DNA of 64,000 nt from Phorcus lineatus (lineage: Eukaryota > Mollusca > Gastropoda > Trochida > Trochidae): positions 48,555,220 to 48,619,219 of the forward strand of contig OV121089.1 of assembly GCA_921293015.1 (NCBI GenBank), in the 5' to 3' direction. A model generated the notes under the pieces. The model was not told the origin of the DNA and did no database searches. It saw only the letters and a program-made list of their open reading frames with translations. Positions 35,479-48,239 of this stretch are shown here, piece after piece. Positions within the stretch are counted from its first letter, which is position 1, and every line of letters starts with the position of its first letter. Position numbers and translations under genes: made by a program.

Positions 35479-37014
35479 CAGTCTGATTAAAATCGACCGT
35501 GTTCCGAGGAATAAAAGTTTCAAAATATTGACTCTATCGAGATTCGAACTCTATCTGTCTATAGGCTATCCTCTCCACTCGAGTATATCCCATTACACAG
35601 ACAGCCATTATGCAGACACTTTTAAAAACCCAGTACGCAGACGCTTAAACACAAGGCCAACGATGGCAATCCCTCTGAATATAATGGCACAGTCCACATG
35701 TCTTGTCACATTGGAATTCAATACTTAGAAATAATTGTTTATTTGACAATACAATTTATTTACTAAACTTTGCATTAGTTTCAATTTACTCCATTCAAAT
35801 TTGAAATGACTTGTTATATAAATGTAACTTGCAATATTAATATTGAATAACTCTTCTTTTACTAGTTAATAGTGATACAATGATATCACCAGTTGAGCTT
35901 GTGATGTCTATATAACTTTGATTTTACTAGCAAAAAGTGATCCACAAATGTCACCCGTTAGTCTAGTGATCTCTACAAAAGGATACAGACAGACAGACAG
36001 ACAAAATATTTTATTTTTGTGTCACATGTTTAAAAAATCGGGTACAGTGACAGTTTAAAAACATAAAATAATATACAAACACCAGGCCATATGGCCAATG
36101 AGACACACAAAACATTGTGTATACAAGTTAAATATTAAAGATTAGGATACAAGAAATATGTCAAATATGGGAGGGCTAGAGTATTATAAATTATTATGAC
36201 TGAGTTGACATCTTAGGCCGATACATACGGCTAACTAAGGCGGCCAGTGGATTTACAATAGTTTCTAGTTGTAAAAGGAATGTAGTTTGTTCAATATCTG
36301 ATAACTGAGTGAAACTCGGGTACGGATCGGTAAGTTATCGGATCGAGATTGCGGACAGAGCAAAACTTGCACAAGTTGCCTTTGGAGCTGCCCCACCAAG
36401 TCGCAAGCGAGTCTATGCTGAGATAGACAACCGCATCGTGAGGTTAAAGGACCAGCTGAGCAACGGAGAGAAAACCCCGGTTCAATTTTTGGATGCAGTG
36501 GCCAAACTTATAAAAGTTGGATGAAATGTGGAACACATCGAATTATTTAAACATCAATCCAAAAAAACATGAGCAAGATCTCCCCTCTTCCTTTTCATTA
36601 ATTATACCTGGAAATGAACTACCATGGTGTTTGTGTGTGTACTAGGACTAGTGCTATCACCATTAACAATAAAACATGTATCTAACATATATCTATATTT
36701 GTTATAAATAGAAATATAAATTCATATAACAACCACATCTTCTTGTTTATTATCTGGACTATTCCATTTAGTTAGTTAAGGTGTGAGGATGTAGCTAAGC
36801 TGTTCACTGAAGCATAAATGTTGTTGTTTTAAAGCGTCTGCGTACTGGCTGGTTATCCTCCGCTCTATCGAGATTCGAACTCTATCTGTCTAGGCTATCT
36901 TCTCCACTCTATCGATGTGGAGTGGATAGCCTAGACAGATAGAGTTCGAATCTCGATAGAGTCAATATTGTGAAACTTTTATTCCTCGGAACACCGTCGA
37001 TTTTAATCAGACTG
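35479..37014. mobile_element. 1,536-bp terminal-inverted-repeat element with perfect 10-bp target duplication (Mutator-like?)
   Basis: Opens CAGTCTGATTAAAATCGAC and closes with its inverse. The inverted repeats match over about 95 bases with few differences, and a second matched pair (CCAGTACGCAGACGC at 35630, its inverse near 36838) extends them to about 170-185 bases. TTTTGAAGCA flanks both sides (35469-35478, 37015-37024). Long TIRs with 8-10-bp duplications fit Mutator-like elements; no transposase is recognisable. The TIRs contain GATTCGAACTC, a tRNA T-arm/B-box look-alike, and the right TIR has an extra inverted copy (36862-36960). Confidence 0.85.
36330..36524 (+). other. GC-rich coding-like patch inside the TIR element, product unknown
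   Basis: An open frame ending in TGA at 36522-36524 gives about 60 residues including FGAAPPSRKRVYAEIDNRIV and QFLDAVAKLIKVG, with much higher GC and CpG than the rest of the element. There is no ATG in frame. It could be the last exon of a captured host gene or the end of an element-encoded protein. I do not recognise it. Confidence 0.35.
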
Positions 37015-37239
37015 TTTTGAAGCATATCTATGCTTGAAAACGATATAGAACATATACCGAAACGGCGCCATCATTGAGATAAAGAAGTTGATAATCAATA
37101 ATATTCCCTGTCTTTCTAATGTCAGACTTCTTTACTAATTTGATGGCGTGTATTTCTAATGCATTCAGCTTTTTAACTTCGCGTCAATTTACATCCGCAG
37201 GTTGTTTGCCAAGGCTTTGTTGACAGCTGTTTGTAGAGT

Positions 37240-37300
37240 CGGTGCTGGCGGTGTTGCCTGGCTCTGAAGGCGTAGGTTCGAATCCAGGAAGAGACACGAG
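37240..37300 (+). repeat. tRNA-like B box, probable SINE fragment
   Basis: GCGTAGGTTCGAATCCAGG is a strong RNA polymerase III B box, followed by AAGAGACACGAGAGAC. No convincing A box or cloverleaf, so not a tRNA gene; a SINE remnant is the simplest reading. Confidence 0.4.
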
Positions 37301-39090
37301 AGACTAATACAAAAGCTTGCACTATTGAAATACAATTATGATATACAAGAATCGATTAATTCACTAATTGAACGATTAAAGATTTTTTTTATTTTTGAAA
37401 ATAGGCTAGGTAACTATACATTGTTGCTTTTTTCATCTGAAGCCTAAAGTTTAACGCGTAATGTCGGTACCAAAATAATAATTATTTTTGCATAAAGTCA
37501 ACCATTACAATTAAAGTTTGAATTTATGAACATGTCTCAAGTAACCCATTCTCTCCCCACAGAGGTAGCTCCGTCATAAAATCCTATAAACGTTGTTTTC
37601 CTACAATCTTCGTCTCTCTTTATAATAAGATTTTCTTTTTCCTACAGTTTTTTTCAAAATCTTTTCTCCGAACTGGCTTTTGTAAGTCATCTACCATGAG
37701 TGAAGCGGCGCTTCGAGACTGTTACAGTTACAGTTTTGCTGTAATTTGATTTTGCTTTAAAGAACATTTTAAAAAGTTCCCATGAAATAAATAACAAATT
37801 ACAATATGTGTTTGATCACTAGCTTGTATACGGGTTGAAAGTTTAATTCAAACTGTATTATCAAGGACAGTATGTCATTTAAAGTTATGGTTTTTCTGTG
37901 CTTGTGTTGTTTTCATGAATGATGGAAAAGGACCATATTATACCACAAATGAAATATGGCGGTTATATAATCAGCAGTAAATTCTCAAGTGTGATATTTT
38001 AGCACAAAATACTGAACATATGGATTTTTTAAATACAAGAAACCCCGTTCCACATGGACATAACCTTTTATGATATTCAACTTTCCGTACGAGAAATATT
38101 ATTTAAGACTAGTCGTTTTCTAAGCAACCTATATGATTCTGTCTTCAGAAAGATTTTTGCACCAACGATGTACTTTTCCATTTCCGTCAGAAAGGTGAAG
38201 GGAAAAAACTAAAAAAAACAGGACATGGCTGTACACAATAAAATTGTTTTTCTGTAAGCTATTTATTCTTATATATTTCCCTTCTGAAGGTCTATCAAAC
38301 CGTTTAAACTTATCTCAAAGGGTTTTAGGGATTTCCATCGATAAAAAAATTAGTATTATTATGTCACACACAAAAAAGGAATTCGTTTACCGGACAACTG
38401 TCCAATTTATGCTTCTGAGCTGTTTAAATATGCGAATTTGCTTGACCACTCCTCCTCGAGCAACGACCCGTCTTCACCTGATTACATCAGCACTCGTGAG
38501 CCAATAATTGGACGGCATAATACCAACTTTACAATTTTGTTCTGCTCACTTTTAAATAAGCTCGAGAAAGTCCCTTTTTCCTCCTTTGCCTTGGGTTCGC
38601 TTTCTTCTAAAAATACGCGCTACTTGATGCCGTACCGTCAGTCAGTCCTAGTCAATATAAACCAATATTTGAGTGTAAGGACGACCAGCAGCAGGACACA
38701 TGGAGCAACTCAACATGAGGTTCCCAAAATAAGGGTTAGTTCAAATAAGTTACTGTAGAAGAGGTTCCTTAACAACGACCTCAGCGTTACTGGATATAAA
38801 CACAATCATCATTCTCGACATCATCATCTACCCTTCACCGGTATTGACAATTCCACTGATGTAAGATGAAGTCCTTTCATTGTCTCTTTATCTAAAGAAT
38901 CATCTCTTCCAATGGTTACCCGCAGCAGCGTCTTTGGGTGATAGGCAACGTCGTCAAACTGTATCTAGGAATCAAGGCCTAAAATGCACGGAGAAGGGAA
39001 GTTCCGTGTGACGTTAGCAATGCCATTGTCAAACAGATCAATAAATATAGGCTAAGAGTCTCTGTTTGTTTGGGAAATTGTGAAACAAAG
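37301..39090. other. Intergenic, no supportable host gene
   Basis: AT-rich and without recognisable exons. The portion nearest 39090, read on the minus strand, may be the decayed continuation of the gag-like element that ends at 39091: a short stretch near 38950-39030 has a retropepsin-like ILG-D motif. That is a weak call. Confidence 0.35.
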
Positions 39091-41403
39091 TCACCTCTTC
39101 TTGTTGACATCTCTCGTAGCACTGTTGAAAAGAGTGGTGGAGGTGAGTGGAGTCTCACGAAGCAGCAACTCCTTTTCTGGAGGGGAGAGGAGCTTTGTTT
39201 GATTCAGATATGCCTCCCGTCTGAGTTGGAGAAACGCTGCCGAGTTGAAGACAGTATATTCCGCGAGGTCCCCCCAGATTTTGGAGATGGCGTCCATTAT
39301 GTCGTGTATGTCATTAAAGTCTTCCCGGTTCATCCTTTGGTCTTTGTGTGGGATCAACCTTCGAAGAGCTGCAAGAAACCATTCTAAGTAGGTTAACGGG
39401 TGCATGGCTTGCCGCGACGTGATCTCTAGACACTGGAGTCTCTCCGCTGACAGACAACAGCTCCGTATCTGCTCAGTCCTGCACAGATCAACAAACTCCT
39501 GGTTTGGGGGAGGTAATTTTGGCACAACTGCTGGATTGTGTAACCTGTAGAAACTGTCGATATTTAAAGATGATGGCTGATGGAGAAATGTCTCCTGTGA
39601 AGTAGAGTTGTTTTTAAACGATTTCCTTGCTCGGGAGAGAATATCGTTCCATTTTACAGATTCAGGGAACGTGTCGGCTTGAGTTGCTGTAGTCTGATGT
39701 GTGAGACCATTTTGGCCTGAGTTATTAGACCATTCAAGTAACTGATTCGCCCGGCGTACACAAGACCTGAACTCCGTCTTAAGGTTAGAGGTTGACCTAT
39801 TTCTTAAAAAGACGTTTCTTGATTCGACTTGATCTCTACTTGAATCAGATCTCACCTGGGGTCTGGTATTGTATGGTGAATGCCGGCGAGGGTTGAGCTT
39901 TGTTTGAGAGTAGCATTTCAGTTCATGTCTGGCCCTTTTCTTCAGAAACCGTTCCCGGCTTGTAAGGTCCAGGTTGGACCTGCAATTCAGATAACGTTCT
40001 CGACTCGTAGAGTCGGACTCCGAAGAATCTCTGTTTGAGGTACTTGACCAGCTGGCAACCCTATCGTTTTGGAATGACTGGCTCCTTCTGTAAGAATGCT
40101 TCCTTCGGCGGTTTCTACTCCAAGACCTTGAGTTGGACCTCTCGCTTCTTCTTGGACTCCGCGGGGAACCTCTTCCTCTTCCTCTGGTGCGCCAACATAC
40201 TGGAGACCTGTCTCTGGTCTGGCTCCCGTCTGATGACTTTCGTAATGATGAACCCCTTCTGGACGTACGCCTGGTTGATTTGTCCTGTTCCGGCGACCGT
40301 TCAGAAGATTGTTGAGAATCCCTTCGCCATCTTGATTGTATTGGCGACATATCTCTTTCCGGTGAAAACATAAGCGACCCTTCTCTTTCTGGTGTTCGTA
40401 ATGGTGATATCTCCCTTTCATGTCGGCCTAGTTGTGATATGTCTTTTTCTTGTGGTTGACAAGGAAATATTTCTCTTTGAGAACTTAACCCGAACGATCT
40501 TGTGTTTTCGATGTCCTGATTTGTATCCATAGGCAATATGTCCCCATCTGGTGGAGGGGGAGACATTGTTATTTCCTGTGATTGACAAGAAATGATTATC
40601 CCTTTTGGTGTTTGACAGTAAGATTTCCTTGATGGTGATTGGCAGGGATTTGTTCTCCTTTCTGGTGATTGGCAGGGAGATATTATCCTTCCTGGTGATT
40701 GGCAAGGAGATTCTCTCCTTCCTGTTGACATAGGAGGACAAATTCTTCTTTCTCTGGCTGAATCAGATCTCTCAGTTTCTGATGTTTGTATTGGTGAACT
40801 CTCCTTAATAGAACTTTCTTTACGCTTGTCACATACTTTTCGCCACACAAGTGATATGCTTGATCTGGGCCTTGATCTAGGCGATCCATCTTCATCCTTT
40901 TTGGATGCTTGTTTGTCTTCTTCTCTCTCTGGTGTTCTCTCAGATCGGTTAACAACTGATCTGTTCCCGACTAGAATGTCTTTTCCTTTATTTTCGCGAA
41001 ACGGTCTATGTGATCGCTCAAGCGATGTGAACCTTTCAAGTTTTACATCTGAGGAAAGAGTTCCTAGTTTCCTATCGAGTGAGTTCTTCTTGATTGGAAT
41101 TTGACTGAGATGGGACTCGTTAACTTCAAGGTGTTGTTCTGAGTTCGAGTCAGAGTTGGTGTCTGCCTTACACCTTGAATCAGAAGTGTTGCAGTTTGAT
41201 TTGTGGTCTTCCACAGGTGGAGAACCTTCTTGAACATTCTTGGTTCCTGATGGCTGTACGTCTGTCATCTGCAACCTACTGGCCGATGTGCTAGGTCTTT
41301 TTTCTAGATCTGAAGACATCACATGTGATTTCTCTGGCGCGCTTGCTTGTGGCGGTATGTAAAGGGTACGATTGTCCGATTCAGCATCGTTCGTGTACTT
41401 CAT
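39091..41403 (-). CDS. Single-exon SR-rich protein with gag-like C-terminus (virus-like element relic or domesticated gag)
   Basis: One long minus-strand frame of 770 residues from the first ATG (MKYTNDAESDNRT). Residues about 1-200 are polar and low-complexity; about 210-370 hold imperfect repeats of roughly 10-12 residues built on SPCQSPERR-like motifs; about 370-450 are Arg/Ser-rich (SPRSPRRSERSNSRSWSRNR). The last ~180 residues look folded, with LEWFLAALRRLIPH and FLQLRREAYLNQTKLLSPPE...LRETPLTSTTLF, an arrangement I associate with the gag-like protein of tyrosine-recombinase (DIRS/Ngaro-type) retroelements. That family call is inference. The frame reads whole; no reverse transcriptase or recombinase is seen nearby and no end repeats were found. 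A host serine/arginine-rich protein is the alternative. A CGTGACAG acceptor-like site directly precedes the ATG region. Confidence 0.6.
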   Translation of the reverse strand: MKYTNDAESDNRTLYIPPQASAPEKSHVMSSDLEKRPSTSASRLQMTDVQPSGTKNVQEGSPPVEDHKSNCNTSDSRCKADTNSDSNSEQHLEVNESHLSQIPIKKNSLDRKLGTLSSDVKLERFTSLERSHRPFRENKGKDILVGNRSVVNRSERTPEREEDKQASKKDEDGSPRSRPRSSISLVWRKVCDKRKESSIKESSPIQTSETERSDSARERRICPPMSTGRRESPCQSPGRIISPCQSPERRTNPCQSPSRKSYCQTPKGIIISCQSQEITMSPPPPDGDILPMDTNQDIENTRSFGLSSQREIFPCQPQEKDISQLGRHEREISPLRTPEREGSLMFSPERDMSPIQSRWRRDSQQSSERSPEQDKSTRRTSRRGSSLRKSSDGSQTRDRSPVCWRTRGRGRGSPRSPRRSERSNSRSWSRNRRRKHSYRRSQSFQNDRVASWSSTSNRDSSESDSTSRERYLNCRSNLDLTSRERFLKKRARHELKCYSQTKLNPRRHSPYNTRPQVRSDSSRDQVESRNVFLRNRSTSNLKTEFRSCVRRANQLLEWSNNSGQNGLTHQTTATQADTFPESVKWNDILSRARKSFKNNSTSQETFLHQPSSLNIDSFYRLHNPAVVPKLPPPNQEFVDLCRTEQIRSCCLSAERLQCLEITSRQAMHPLTYLEWFLAALRRLIPHKDQRMNREDFNDIHDIMDAISKIWGDLAEYTVFNSAAFLQLRREAYLNQTKLLSPPEKELLLRETPLTSTTLFNSATRDVNKKR

Positions 41404-42572
41404 TAACTCTGTCACGACTCATCAAATACACGGGCACCTGTCATGTGTCTCTGACAGTTGTGAGGGAAAATCTGTCGAGAACGGAACTTATTGATTAGTT
41501 TGCTTGGAACCTACTGCATTCACTTGTCTTGACTGCATGTGGCAGGCACAGATACCCTCTATGTTCTGAAGGCTTCAGTTATGAAATCTCCGTGTGTGTC
41601 CCGGTGTTGAGTATGTCTACGAGAAGTTGATTTGCGACCGTCCGTTGAGCACATAGTCCAAAGTAGCTGGTGTAAGTTACAGATGTATGAATATATGACT
41701 GATGTGATATCGACTTGTATATGGCAGGAGTGATAAGCAGATCTTCTTGTGGGATTCAGACGAATTCGCTGTTGTCTCCTCGAAACGTCATCGTGTGCCT
41801 GTGAAAGAAATGTATAAGATTAGAAGTCTTCCGTAAGTGTTTAATGAATAGCTTTACATATGCTATCAAACGCTTATATGCTGCTTTTCTCGAAGTAATC
41901 GTGCTTGTGATTTTGACCAGGCAAATAACTCCAACATTAATCGTGCTTCATAAAGTAATTGTAATATATAATTATCAATAAAGTAATCGCGTCTTTTGCA
42001 TCTTGACTTGTATTTGCATCTAACAAACCTGTTAAATAAATTCTTTGCTGTTAATCAATATTATTTGATTATCATTAATATTGTGTCAGCTCTATACAGA
42101 ATAGAGATATGTAAATTAATCAAAACAATAACATATCGTGCTTTAACCGAAATAATTAATATATTTCCATTACCTTTCGAATGTTATTTTTGTATTTCAA
42201 TTGAAATTTAGGCTCACAACTCGAACGGATATCGTTACATGTTTTAATCTTTGAAGGAAACAAACGGAAAATGTATATCCTTTTTACAAAGTTATCTTTT
42301 TCACACATTAAAAAACATGATAAAGACGAGATTTTAAAGAGTATAATAATCAATGAATATTTATTAGCGTTTACTATAACTAAATTATATAACCTATTGG
42401 TGCAATTAAAGAAAGATGTGTTTGTTCACTCGCTTAAAACGGTTTGAATCGTGCAACTGGTGTAATTGCTGGAGCTTGTCGATATTAGCAATTGAAATTA
42501 GAATTGAAACAGTGGCATTGGTTAAAATAACTATTGGTAACTTTCAATGCATCAGGCACTTAATTGTGCCGC

Positions 42573-42574
<2 letters not shown>

Positions 42575-42629
<55 letters not shown>
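42575..42629. repeat. (TA)n microsatellite, about 27 units
   Basis: Uninterrupted alternating A/T. Confidence 0.98.
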
Positions 42630-42631
<2 letters not shown>

Positions 42632-43650
42632 CAAAGAAAATTAATTTATATTTTCCTATGAACCTTTTTTTTTCAAACTTACATCAAACTATTGCTTGTC
42701 TGATCTGAGCACTATAAAAACATATAAATGCGAAAACAACGTGTGGTAGAAGCGGTCTCACTACGTGGTGCTACAATGGTAAAGGGGTCCGTTTTGTGTA
42801 AACGGCAAATGTGGAGATTATACTCTGTAAACTTCAGTTTCTTGATTTGGAATGTGTACCACCAACAGTGCCTGGTTCAGTCCAATCAAAGAAGATTATA
42901 TCATTCAAATTCTTAAATTTCTAAATAGTTTCAAGCGCTGAGTGATTACCAATTACCTCGCATTTACTGTCGTTTTTACCTTTTATGATACATCATGAAC
43001 ATTGACCCTATCATTTTTTTCTCATCTTTTTTCATTGAATGAATGTGTGGACGTGTTCGGGGCATTGATTGGTTACTAAATGATGATCATATCGATACGA
43101 GTCTTGTGTTGTTATGCTGCCTCAGCGCCGGGGAGCGTCACATCTGCGTCGCCTCGCCAATATCGTTCAAGCGCACGAACAACCTGGTACATGCATGCAT
43201 GATTTACAAACATCAGGCACACCCCATTGTGGAAGCTATTGAACAGAATCACAGGCCGAAGAAAACCGTATTTGATTTAGAGTAGTGTTATTGTTCACTT
43301 TGATTTATTATATAAACTCCTTTCAATAATATTGCAACGCATGCTCTTTTTTCAATAAATTCTATCGTGAACTTTAAACTACACCTGTGTAACTATTGGA
43401 TAATCGTACACCAGACTTCCCCGAACATTCCACAGAAAACCTACTTTGGCTCTTCAAGAAAAGGCCATGAAAACGTTCATTTATCATTTCAAAGAAGAAA
43501 ACATCGTATATATATATTGCGTTTGAACCAATTAAACTTTTCATATATATATAAATATATATATATATGAATGTATTAAGAAATACAGAGAAGATGTACC
43601 GGCATCAACTTTCAAAATCATGACTTTATCTTTTTTGCATATGCATATTT

Positions 43651-43774
<124 letters not shown>

Positions 43775-46210
43775 TTGCCCGCCTGACTCGCTGAAAAGTA
43801 GAGACGAACGCCTACACATTATTTTCACTTAATATTTTTGTAAATTTATTCTAATTTGGAAATATCTAATTTATCAATTTTGTCGAATACTGACCGATGT
43901 TGCATCTACAGGGGGGCTGACTACATGGTCACGTGATTCAGGATAGTGTCTCCGTACAGTTCGTGGCGTCTTTAAAGGTACTTTAATGCAGATCATTATC
44001 ATTATTACTTACGATCTACATTTAGGTAATCAACCTTGTCGGTTATTTAGCAAATATGTACTCTGCACCGTTGCAATAAATCCGCATGAGCTACAGTACC
44101 GAAAATATTCAGATTATTAGAAAGAAACGGCATGAGATGCTATGTTTAAATGAATAACAATGCTAATATCATGAATATTAATATTATTTATTATATTAAT
44201 ATTACAAGATTATTTTTTAAACAATATTTTGTATCTTTTGTTCTCAGTTTAGTTTTTAGGTAAATTCAAAAGCTGCACACATTACTAGATCAGCCGTTTT
44301 CAACAGTCCATATGTGTTTTTCAATTTTGTGAACAGCTTACCATCGAATTTTATATCTCGAAGCCAACTACGGCTGATTATTATATCAATTGTAAGGAAT
44401 AATAAGGTAATTCATTGTATCGATAGAAAGCTTAAATGAGTGCCCGTTTCCTTTATAATTTCATATTAACTAACAAGGAACACAAACCTTTTCCGAGTAC
44501 TATCCAGCATAATTTCATGTTTCTTTTCTGCATACACTCGTGCAAAATGTACATAACAAGTTGGAGATTTGATAAAGGTATGAAATTATAAGTAACAAAT
44601 GATTAATGAGTACAAGTATGAGTGGAAATACGTTCCTTTTTTTATCTGCGGACATTATGAACTACAGCCTGGATTTGAGTCCAACAATAAGTCAAGTGAT
44701 CTTTTTTTTTAAAAAAAGACCACGAATGTTTAAATGCATATATTTGTTTTCGTTGACTAAATATAGCTGTGTAAAATAACATTCTATTTCCGAACAATTC
44801 CGAATAATACCTGTATACTAAAGGGACAGTGGAATATTTTGAAAGATATATTTCGTCAATAAACGCTAGTCTATGTCAAATGTATTATCTTCAGAGGGTC
44901 AAAACATCTTATTATTATCCCAATCATTCGTAATTAAGTTTTAAGAGAAAACCACTCAGCCTGACTGTGTGAAGACCTTTTAATCATTCGAGGTAGGGAA
45001 ACTGATTCCCATAGCTTGACTGGTCATGGTTAGTCGGTTTAATCTGCTTCTTTTGATTAAAAACGTTGTCTTGCAGTTACGACTTCCCCTTGAACAAGAA
45101 AAAATCTTAATTTTGACGGCTAAATAGTTGGTAGAACACAATGTTCAGTTACGTTTCTACTTCTATTTAGTTGTAATACTAACTTCTCAAATGGACCTAT
45201 TTTCTAATTCATTTTTCATCGCCTTATCCACCTTCTTTTTACAACGACGAATACTACTTAGTGCTATTTAACCCGGGTCATCAACAGACTGTCCTCTGAA
45301 AGTTGCATTCAATTCCTCATTGTCGTTACAAACAATTCAAATTGAACTAAAATTATTATTCTCAATTTGATTTAATTATTATTTACTATCTTAAAGATCG
45401 AGTTTTCAGAAATAGAAATATCTGGAAAGTTCAAGAGTACGTACCTACAGTCAAGTAGGTCTCCAGTGAATACAGTCACTCGGCTGGAGAGTGATCCACT
45501 GGTGTTTTCTCCAACACCGATCTGTCGCTTATGACATGCATATTTTCATGCAGATGTTTATATTCAAGTGTTTGTCCAGTCCAGTCGATCAAAACTGATT
45601 GATTATTTCTTCCAGCTGTTGAACACAAACTACGAAGGGAAGTGATTAGCGTTCTGTCTTTGTCAGGATTTGTCTTTCAAGAAACAGCTACGTTATAGTA
45701 CAATACTATATTATATGAGGGATGCCATATTTCTGTTAAGAAAGACGTTTGCTTGGTTTCAACCAACAACCTTTGATTGATATTAATACCTTCGTTAGAC
45801 TGAATAAAGGGGTGGAAACAACAAAGGAGACGTGTAGCTTTATCAATAATCTATCCATCCAAACTTTATTATCAAATCTTAGTTTTCTAACAGATTTTGT
45901 ACTTTCGGTGATATAGGTGATTTTTTTCCCATGTATATTGCCTATCGCATAATTACATTTCAATTAAATGTTATCAAATATTCCTCCCCAGCGGAGAAAA
46001 TCCATTTCAGATGAAGAGTATGTCATGGAAAATATCAATATTTCAGAACCCTTAAGAAAATACTTTTTAAGATTGTCCAAAGGTTGTAAAAACGTTAACT
46101 ACATCTTGATAAAGAAAGCTCAGTTTCTATAAGACATGAACTGGAAGTATGTATTTATCAAATATAAGAAATCTACAAAAGATGGCTATACTTATTGACT
46201 TCCTTTACAG

Positions 46211-46305
46211 ATTTGCTCATAACAAAAATTTACACGAAGCGTGAGTTGTTCTACATGAACATTGTTGATGATGATCTGTGGAGGAAAAGGAAGACGGGGA
46301 ATATT
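46211..46305 (+). other. Isolated exon-like segment, identity unknown
   Basis: TTCCTTTACAG at the left and ATATT|GTAAGC at the right border one open frame containing TKIYTKRELFYMNIVDDDLW. TKRELFYMN faintly recalls the TKRDIYY region of Spo11/topoisomerase VI A proteins, but one short segment is not enough and no companion exon was found. Confidence 0.25.
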
Positions 46306-46409
46306 GTAAGCATATCAAATTTGGGGTGTCTGCGGGATTCTCCTAGCCAAGTATTACACACATACATACTATGAGCATAAAAAATGGGGAACTGCTATAT
46401 TTCAAACTT

Positions 46410-47115
46410 TTGGACGATGACCCACGGTCAGGAAGGCCTATGCAAGGCCTTTTATTATAGGTCCTTGGCCTATGGAAGCAATTCCAGATGATTTGGTTGC
46501 ATAGGTCCAGAGCTTAATCTTTTCCGATCGTAGAATAAAGGTGGACGAGATATCTTCAAAATGTGGCATTTCTCATAGAAGTGTTTGCACCATAACTCAT
46601 GAGCAATTGCACATGTCCAAGGTGTCTGCAAGATTTGTGCCACGAAAGGTAAATGCACAATACCCACACCAGAGAGTTGAATCGAGTCGTGAGATCCTGA
46701 ACATCTATATTGCTGATCCCGATAACTTTCATGCCGTTAGAAGTTCACAGAGAATGAAAAACGGATACATCGCTGGTATCCTGACACCAAGCAAGAATAA
46801 ATGCAATGAAAGCATAAGTACTCTCCTGCACCCATTTAGTTTAGAACTCAGCCTTCTGCTGTCAAGATCATGCCAACCATTTTCTGGGTTTCAATGGGCC
46901 TGTTACTTATAGACTATAAACAACATAAAACTAAAAATAACAGGGGCCTTCTATGCTGACTTGTTGAGGCAATTGAGAGGAACTCAAAGCAGCAACTGAG
47001 GCGTGGCTGAGGGGCCAGTCAGAGAACTTCTACATCAAGGATATAAACAGTCTCAAAGACAAAATGGGCAAAATGCATCGAGGTCCAAGGAGATTATATT
47101 AAAAAATATAATCAA
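46410..47115 (+). mobile_element. Decayed mariner-type transposase remnant
   Basis: Recognisable pieces in order: DDDPRSGRP near 46413, then ISHRSVCTITHEQLHMSKVS and ARFVPRKVNAQ (helix-turn-helix region, from 46541), ILNIYIADPDNF, and finally a C-terminal piece AWLRGQSENFYIKDINSL followed in another frame by WAKCIEVQGDYIKKY (46998-47110). The segment between 46740 and 46960 does not show the catalytic D,D(34)D block, so it is deleted or unrecognisable, and the frame changes at least once. A mariner/Tc1 DNA transposon, old. No inverted terminal repeats identified. Confidence 0.8.
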
Positions 47116-47119
47116 TATC

Positions 47120-48230
47120 ACAACAATTGGCTTCTGTTTTGTATTCAAATCTATGAACTTTTTGAACTTTTATACTTGTTTTTATGGTTTACTTCTTTAA
47201 TAATCTTCCAACTATTCCGTCTTCAATGGACACATAAATTGCATTGTGGACAAGTTGTACTAAGTTTTGACTTATCAGGGATATCATATATTCTAATGCC
47301 ATCAGCAATTGTAAGTAGATATTCCAAGTGAGTGAATGTTAAAAAGCTGAAAGAAAACGCCCTTTAGAACAATTTTTGTCCTAATGTTTATTTCCTAATT
47401 GTGTATTGTGTGTGACGTTTGTCTTTTCTTCGTGAAATATTAATGCCATAATTTCAAGATTTCTTGCTAACCCGCCCCCTGTTTTGTTTGAAAATATTTT
47501 GAAACCAAAAATGAGTTTAAAGCATAGGTGAAAATATACTTCATCTCTACTTATAATACAAAGTTTCGCTAGCTTTATGATAAGCGTTTTCTTGATATCG
47601 TTTCTTCTCTACTTGTCCATATAAAGGTAAACAGGCATCTATCCAAATTACAGGCACGTTTCTGTAAAACTGAGATGATGTGAACACAGAATATTTATTT
47701 TTGTAAGGTTATTTGAACGTGAACCGACTTAATTCTAGGCTGAAACGCTAGCGTAATAACATACTTTCTGTTTCAATAAATAGGCCTATACAGTATTGAA
47801 GGGCGTAGAAACATTTCATCGCCTTGTCAGCCATTTTATTTCTGTGAATCTATTTTCACAGGACCATCTGTCCTATCAACTAAAAATCAATTAAAAAACA
47901 ATCCAAGACCTTTAGGCATGAATAATAATTACGGGTTTAAACAGTTTAGGAAATCAATAATTTCGAGATAGCAACTCGAAATCCCATTGCATTGTTTGTC
48001 TTACAAGACGAACATAAACAGTTGGGAAACATACAAAAGATTTACTAAGTACTCAATCATGCCAGATACTATTAGGCCGTACGCTTGTATGTGTCGAGAT
48101 GTCGAACACAAACCATGACTTCCAGGCATGTTCCGCCATAAAAATGAAAAATTATCTATCTTCTCGAGACAATTTCAATTTCTAGATGGCGAGGGGAGAT
48201 ACATGCCTCTAGAATAGATTCAGATTCTTT
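47120..48230. other. Intergenic, nothing recognised
   Basis: AT-rich sequence without supportable features. Confidence 0.4.
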
Positions 48231-48239
48231 ATTCAGTAC

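Noticed and set aside
37240-37300. tRNA gene
   Set aside because: Only a B box is present; no cloverleaf or A box could be drawn.
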